A stretch of 64,000 bases of DNA, taken from contig NZ_AOLG01000014.1 of NCBI RefSeq assembly GCF_000336815.1, positions 86,184 through 150,183 on the forward strand, written 5' to 3'. Positions 59,462 through 64,000 of the stretch are shown here, one piece after another (positions within the stretch are counted from its first letter, which is position 1; each line of letters opens with the position of its first letter). The notes beneath the pieces are model-generated. The model saw nothing but the letters and a program-made list of their open reading frames with translations, had not been told where the DNA came from and ran no database searches. The position numbers and the translations under genes are program-made. The stretch comes from Haloferax prahovense DSM 18310 (lineage in GTDB: Archaea > Halobacteriota > Halobacteria > Halobacteriales > Haloferacaceae).

Positions 59462-62400
59462 ATGCGACTTCGGACCGCCTTAAACGAATACAAACGCGAC
59501 CGGGGCGGACGCTTCCCAGAGGAGTGTCGGACCTCGGACGGGGCGTTCTCCGGTCACGGGGACCGGCTCGTCTACGTCGGCCTCGATGGGTCTCTCCGGG
59601 ATTACTCTGCTTCGCTTTCGGGCCTCTACGGTATCGACCGCTCTCGGTTCGGCATCGAGGCGGACGGCGAGACACACTGGTTCGACGAGTTGGAGTCCGT
59701 GCGGCAGCACTACTACCGGGAGACGAGCCTCGTCGAGACCGAGTACGACGCCGGGGAGTACACCGTCCACCAGTACGACCTGACGCTCGGTCGCGCCCAC
59801 GTGACTCACGTCGAGCTTCGCGGCGCGATTCCCACCGACGCCCACCTGACCGCCTTTCTCACCTTCGCCCCCGAAGGTCGAGAGACGCGGGTCGGCCGTC
59901 TCATCCACGAGGCCGGCGGCCCGAACGACACCCAAGCGGTCGAGGTGTTCCACCGAAACGAACACGACTACGTCACCGCGTCGACCGGCCTCACCGACGT
60001 TCGCGGCCAGATACCCGAGCGGTTCGACGAGATTCTCTCCGACGACAGTTTCGACTTCCCGCGAGAGGCCGTCCTCGACCGCTACGAGGACACGCACCTC
60101 TCGGGTGACGTCGTCGTCAGCGCCCCGCTCGAACAGGAGGGCCGCGCCGCTCGGACGACCCTCGTCACCCAGCTTTCGGACCACAACGAGATGGCTCGGA
60201 CCGACGCCCTCGCCGACCTCAGATACTGTTCGGTCCAGCACGCGACCGCCGACGCGCTCCGAGAAGCCGCCCGCGAGCAGGCCGAGGTGTTCGTCCCCGA
60301 CGGGACGCCGCGCGAGCGAATCGTCCGCGCCGACCTCCGGGCGCTGTCGCTTCTGACCGCGCCCAGCGGCGCGCGCATCGCCGGGCCGGAGTTCGACCCG
60401 TTCTACGCCCACTCCGGCGGCTACGGCTACACGTGGTTCCGCGACGACGCCGAGGTCACGCAGGCGCTCGCGCACGCCGACGACGCCTTCAGTCTCGGCC
60501 TCGGCGACCGCCTCGGAACGAGCGCCGAGTTCTACTGCAAGACGCAGCTCGAAGACGGCACCTGGCCTCACCGCGTCTGGGCCGTCGACGGGACCGTCGC
60601 CCCCGGCTGGGCCCACGGCCGCGTCGAAGGCTCCGGTGACGAGGAGTACCAGGCCGACCAGACCGCGAGCGTCGTCGCCGCGCTCGCGTCGCTCCTCGCC
60701 GACCGCCGCGACGAACTCGACGACGAACTCGTCGGGCGCATCCGTTCGACCGTCGCGGCTGGCGTCTCGGGGCTCGACAGCAGTCTCGAATCCGACGGAC
60801 TCCCGAAACCCTGTCAGAACGCGTGGGAGAACATGAGCGGCCGGTTCACGCACACGGCCGCGACGTTCCTCCAAGCGTACGCCACGGTCGCCACCGCGCC
60901 CGTGAACGACGACCTCCGCGAGCACGCCGCCGAGCAGGCGACCGCGGTGTACGAGGGACTCGACGAACTGTGGTCCGAAGAGCGCGAAGTCTACGCCCTC
61001 CGCATCGATCGGAACGGCGAACTCGACGACCGCCTCGATTCGGCCACGTTCGCCCTCGTCGACGCCATCGACGCCTACGCGGACATCGAGGAGGTCGAAT
61101 CGAAGACCGCGAACCGGCTCGTCAAACACATGGCTGCGACGCTCAAGGGCCTCTACCGCAACCCCCGCGGCGACGTCGCCGGGCTGGTCCGGTTCGAGGA
61201 CGACTACTGGCGCGCCGACGGACAGGACGGCGAGAAGGTCTGGTCCGTCTCGACCGCGTGGGGCGCGAACGCCGCCGCGAAGTTCGGCGTCCTCTGTGAC
61301 CGCATCGGCAAGGACGGCCGCCGGTTCGTCGAGCGCGCGACGAATCTCTACGAACTGCTCCAACCCGACGGCCCCCTCACGACCGAGGCGGGCTACCTCG
61401 CCGAACAGGTGTTCGACGACGGGAGCTTCGACAGCGCGACGCCGCTCGGATGGCCCCACGCCATCCGAATGGAGACGACGGCCATCCTCGCCGACATCGA
61501 CGCGCTCCCAGCGCCGAAGCCCGCGCCGACCGGTCCGGAGAACCGACCGCGGTGGACGACCGGCGAGAAGTACGGCATCGGCACCGTCGCCGACCACTAC
61601 GCCGAAGACCCCTCGCGCGTCTGGTTCACCCTGACCGAGGGCGCGCTGACCGAGGTCCGCTTCCCGCGGGTCGACCTGATGAACCTCCGAACGCTCGACT
61701 TCCTCGTCGTCGACGCCGACCCCGACGACGAGTACACGGCGCGCACTCACAACGAGACCCGGCGGGACGACCACGCGGACACGGTCAAACGCCGGGCCGA
61801 AATCGTCGACGACGACGCGCTCGTCTTCCGCCACGTCGTCACCGAGACGGGCGACGGTCGCGGCCACGAGTGGGAGCTCACCGTCGAGTACGTCATCGAC
61901 CCCGAACACGACGCGATGCTCGCGGACGTGCAGTTCGAGTCAATCGACGGCGACGACTACGAGCTGTACACCATCGCCGACACGGCGCTGGCGAACACCG
62001 GGACGAAAGACCGCGGCATCCGCCTCGGCCAACTCGGGAGCTATCACCTCGTCGCCCGCGACGCGGGCGCGTTCGACGCCGGCGACGGCCACGAACCGCT
62101 TCTCATCGACCAAGACGGCAGGGAGTACAGCGTCGCCATCGCACTCACCGCCGCCGGCCGGTTCGAGTGGGCCACCGTCGGCGTCGCCGGCTCGCGGTAC
62201 CTCGCGGACTTCTTCTCGAAGGGCGAACTCCCGAGCGCCCAAGAGCGCGTCGACGACGAGAACGTCGTGCTCGTCGGGCGCATCGGCACGGGCGACGAAC
62301 TCGGCGAGACGCTGGCGCTCGGCTTCGCCGAACACGCCGACACCGCCGCCGCGCTGGGCGAGGCGGCCGGCGCGCTCACCCGCGGCTACGAGACGGCCCG

Positions 62401-63997
62401 GGCGGCCTACACCGACTCGTGGGCCGAGTTCCTCGCCGACAAGGAGCTCCCCGGCTCGGTCGACGACGACGGCGAACTCGCCGCGCAGTACAAGACCTCG
62501 CTCATGAGCCTGCGGGCGGTCGAGGACAAGACCTACCTCGGCGCGGGGCTCGCCTCGCCGTCGGTGCCGTGGGGCGAGGCCGTCCCCGCCGAGGAGGCGA
62601 AGGGCTACGGCTACAACTTCGTCTGGTCGCGCGACCTCTATCAGGTCTTCACCGTCTTCGAGGCCGTCGGCGACGTCGAGACGGCCATCGACGCGCTGGA
62701 GTACATCTACACCTACCAGCAGGACGACCGCGGCTTCATCCCGCAGAACACCTACCTCAACGGGCGGACCCGCTGGGGCGGCGAGCAGATGGACAACATC
62801 TCGTTCCCGCAGGTGATGGCGTACATGCTCAAAGAACGCGGCGTCGCCTTCGACGACGTGGCCTACGACTACGAGAACGTCAAGTACTCCGCCGACTACG
62901 TCGCGCGGAACGGGCCGCCGACCGCACAGGAGCGCTGGGAGGAGGAAGCCGGTTACTCGCCGTCGTCCATCGCGGCCGAAATCGCCGGCCTCGGCTGTGC
63001 GGCGTCAATCGCGCTGGACGAGGGCCACACCGAGGACGCGCTCGTCTGGCTGGCGCTGGCCGACGACTGGACAGAGCGCGTCGACGACTGGACCGCGACG
63101 CGGACCGGCACCGACCGCAACACGCACACGCCGTACTACGTCCGCGTCACTCGCGACGGCGAACCCGACGCCGGGCACCTGCGGACGCTCGCGAACAACG
63201 GGCCGACGCTCGACGAGCGCGAGATCATCGACGCCGGGTTCCTCGAACTCACCCGCCTCGGCATCAAGCCCGCCGACGACGAGATAATCCGGAACTCCGT
63301 GAAGGAAGTCGACGAGACCATCCGCGTCGACACGCCCCACGGGCCGGCGTTCTACCGGTACAATGGCGACGGCTACGGCGAGCGCGAGCGCGACGAAGAG
63401 GGCGCACCGTGGTCCGTCGACGCCAAAGGGAAAGGTCGGCTCTGGCCCATCTTCACCGGCGAGCGCGGCGAGTACGAACTGCTCGCCGGGACCGAGGAGG
63501 GCGACCTCGCGCCGGACAACCTGCTGCGGACGATGGCCGCCTTCGCCAACTCCGGCCGCATGCTCGCAGAGCAGGTCTGGGACCGCGAACACGCGACCGA
63601 CTACAACTGGGAGTTCGGCGAGGGAACCGGCAGCGCGACGCCGCTGGCGTGGTCGATGGCCCAGTTCATCCGCCTCGCCCACGGCGTCGAGGCCGGCGAA
63701 CCCGTCGAGACGCCCGCGTTCCTCCGCGAGCGATACGCCGAGTCCGACCGCCCGAACGGGCCGTCGCTCCGCGTGAGCACGCGCTTCAAAGGCGACAAAC
63801 TCGTCGTCTCGGGGCAGACCGACGCCGCCGTCGTCGCGGTCAAGACGCCCGGCGAGACCCGATTCGTCGAACCCGACGACGGGACGTTCGAGGTCGAAGT
63901 CGCCATCGAGTACGGCGAGAACCAGGTGACGGTCGCCGCGGCGACCCACGAGGACCTGACGAAAGCCGGCACGACCGTCTCGCGCTTCACCCTCTGA
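59462..63997 (+). CDS. Double GH15 glucoamylase-like fusion protein
   Basis: 1511 residues in one frame, complete at the window edge. Residues about 1-670 are a first GH15 unit: beta domain, then the (alpha/alpha)6 barrel with YGYTWFRDDAEVTQAL (about 320-335) and EEYQADQTASV. Residues about 680-950 are a glucodextranase-type N domain (GEKYGIGTVADHY). A second GH15 barrel (about 980-1410) has YGYNFVWSRDLYQVF, the catalytic acid region RWEEEAGYSPSSIAAEIAGL, and ATPLAWSMAQFIRL near the base. A C-terminal beta domain (VSTRFKGDKLVVSGQTD) closes it. No signal peptide, so intracellular. It would release glucose from maltodextrins or dextran. Confidence 0.9.
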   Translation: MRLRTALNEYKRDRGGRFPEECRTSDGAFSGHGDRLVYVGLDGSLRDYSASLSGLYGIDRSRFGIEADGETHWFDELESVRQHYYRETSLVETEYDAGEYTVHQYDLTLGRAHVTHVELRGAIPTDAHLTAFLTFAPEGRETRVGRLIHEAGGPNDTQAVEVFHRNEHDYVTASTGLTDVRGQIPERFDEILSDDSFDFPREAVLDRYEDTHLSGDVVVSAPLEQEGRAARTTLVTQLSDHNEMARTDALADLRYCSVQHATADALREAAREQAEVFVPDGTPRERIVRADLRALSLLTAPSGARIAGPEFDPFYAHSGGYGYTWFRDDAEVTQALAHADDAFSLGLGDRLGTSAEFYCKTQLEDGTWPHRVWAVDGTVAPGWAHGRVEGSGDEEYQADQTASVVAALASLLADRRDELDDELVGRIRSTVAAGVSGLDSSLESDGLPKPCQNAWENMSGRFTHTAATFLQAYATVATAPVNDDLREHAAEQATAVYEGLDELWSEEREVYALRIDRNGELDDRLDSATFALVDAIDAYADIEEVESKTANRLVKHMAATLKGLYRNPRGDVAGLVRFEDDYWRADGQDGEKVWSVSTAWGANAAAKFGVLCDRIGKDGRRFVERATNLYELLQPDGPLTTEAGYLAEQVFDDGSFDSATPLGWPHAIRMETTAILADIDALPAPKPAPTGPENRPRWTTGEKYGIGTVADHYAEDPSRVWFTLTEGALTEVRFPRVDLMNLRTLDFLVVDADPDDEYTARTHNETRRDDHADTVKRRAEIVDDDALVFRHVVTETGDGRGHEWELTVEYVIDPEHDAMLADVQFESIDGDDYELYTIADTALANTGTKDRGIRLGQLGSYHLVARDAGAFDAGDGHEPLLIDQDGREYSVAIALTAAGRFEWATVGVAGSRYLADFFSKGELPSAQERVDDENVVLVGRIGTGDELGETLALGFAEHADTAAALGEAAGALTRGYETARAAYTDSWAEFLADKELPGSVDDDGELAAQYKTSLMSLRAVEDKTYLGAGLASPSVPWGEAVPAEEAKGYGYNFVWSRDLYQVFTVFEAVGDVETAIDALEYIYTYQQDDRGFIPQNTYLNGRTRWGGEQMDNISFPQVMAYMLKERGVAFDDVAYDYENVKYSADYVARNGPPTAQERWEEEAGYSPSSIAAEIAGLGCAASIALDEGHTEDALVWLALADDWTERVDDWTATRTGTDRNTHTPYYVRVTRDGEPDAGHLRTLANNGPTLDEREIIDAGFLELTRLGIKPADDEIIRNSVKEVDETIRVDTPHGPAFYRYNGDGYGERERDEEGAPWSVDAKGKGRLWPIFTGERGEYELLAGTEEGDLAPDNLLRTMAAFANSGRMLAEQVWDREHATDYNWEFGEGTGSATPLAWSMAQFIRLAHGVEAGEPVETPAFLRERYAESDRPNGPSLRVSTRFKGDKLVVSGQTDAAVVAVKTPGETRFVEPDDGTFEVEVAIEYGENQVTVAAATHEDLTKAGTTVSRFTL

Positions 63998-64000
63998 GGC

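Overview
This 64 kb window is haloarchaeal chromosome, almost certainly Haloferax or a very close relative. The DNA is GC-rich with strong G/C third-position bias. The predicted proteins are acidic. Many genes have a TATA-like element about 25-30 bases before the start codon and no Shine-Dalgarno, as expected of leaderless haloarchaeal transcripts. Archaeal information-processing genes are present: TFB, aIF2-beta, fibrillarin/Nop5 and archaeal CoaD. The order dacZ / mechanosensitive channel ... gshA matches what I recall of the Haloferax volcanii HVO_1659-HVO_1668 region, but that is memory and was not checked by alignment. No insertion sequence, CRISPR array, prophage or replication origin was seen; this is mostly core chromosome.

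Region 1 (1-15.8 kb) is housekeeping and signalling. It holds a PAS histidine kinase, the c-di-AMP synthase gene dacZ coupled to an MscS-like channel, a truncated globin, tRNA-Leu(UAG) with a duplicated 3' end nearby, an orphan TFB-like domain, coaD, gshA (gamma-glutamylcysteine synthesis), the box C/D RNP pair flpA-nop5, several small zinc and membrane proteins, corA, a full tfb gene and aIF2-beta. Region 2 (15.8-27.7 kb) has an OGG-type DNA glycosylase, a second MscS channel, malQ, thrS, an alpha/beta hydrolase, an MFS transporter, tRNA-Lys(CUU), and an RCK_N-DHH-DHHA1 protein that is a candidate c-di-AMP (or oligonucleotide) phosphodiesterase.

Region 3 (27.8-38.6 kb) is a lactate-utilisation island. 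It has a LutB-LutA fusion, a LutC-like LUD protein, an Nramp-like transporter, a winged-helix regulator, a divergent L-lactate permease and a 1026-residue FAD oxidase/Fe-S/CCG fusion of the D-lactate/glycolate dehydrogenase type. The 373 bp between regulator and permease carries repeated CACACG sites, two of them bracketing the regulator's own TATA box.

Region 4 (38.7-54.4 kb) has a CBS-ParB-like protein, an aminotransferase with an upstream regulator, a possible structured RNA, a DUF123 protein, a DCC-family thioredoxin-like protein, an Hrq1/MrfA-type helicase and then an apparently iron-regulated block. In that block a three-gene Fe(III)-type ABC transporter and an upstream RGP-type glycosyltransferase gene each have a DtxR-like 16-base palindrome (TTT-GGGA-CCTAAA class) just downstream of the TATA box. 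A GT-C-type membrane protein and a NarK-type transporter follow. Region 5 (54.6-64 kb) is an alpha-glucan cluster: two GH13 enzymes divergent from a 1511-residue protein that contains two GH15 glucoamylase-like modules in one chain.
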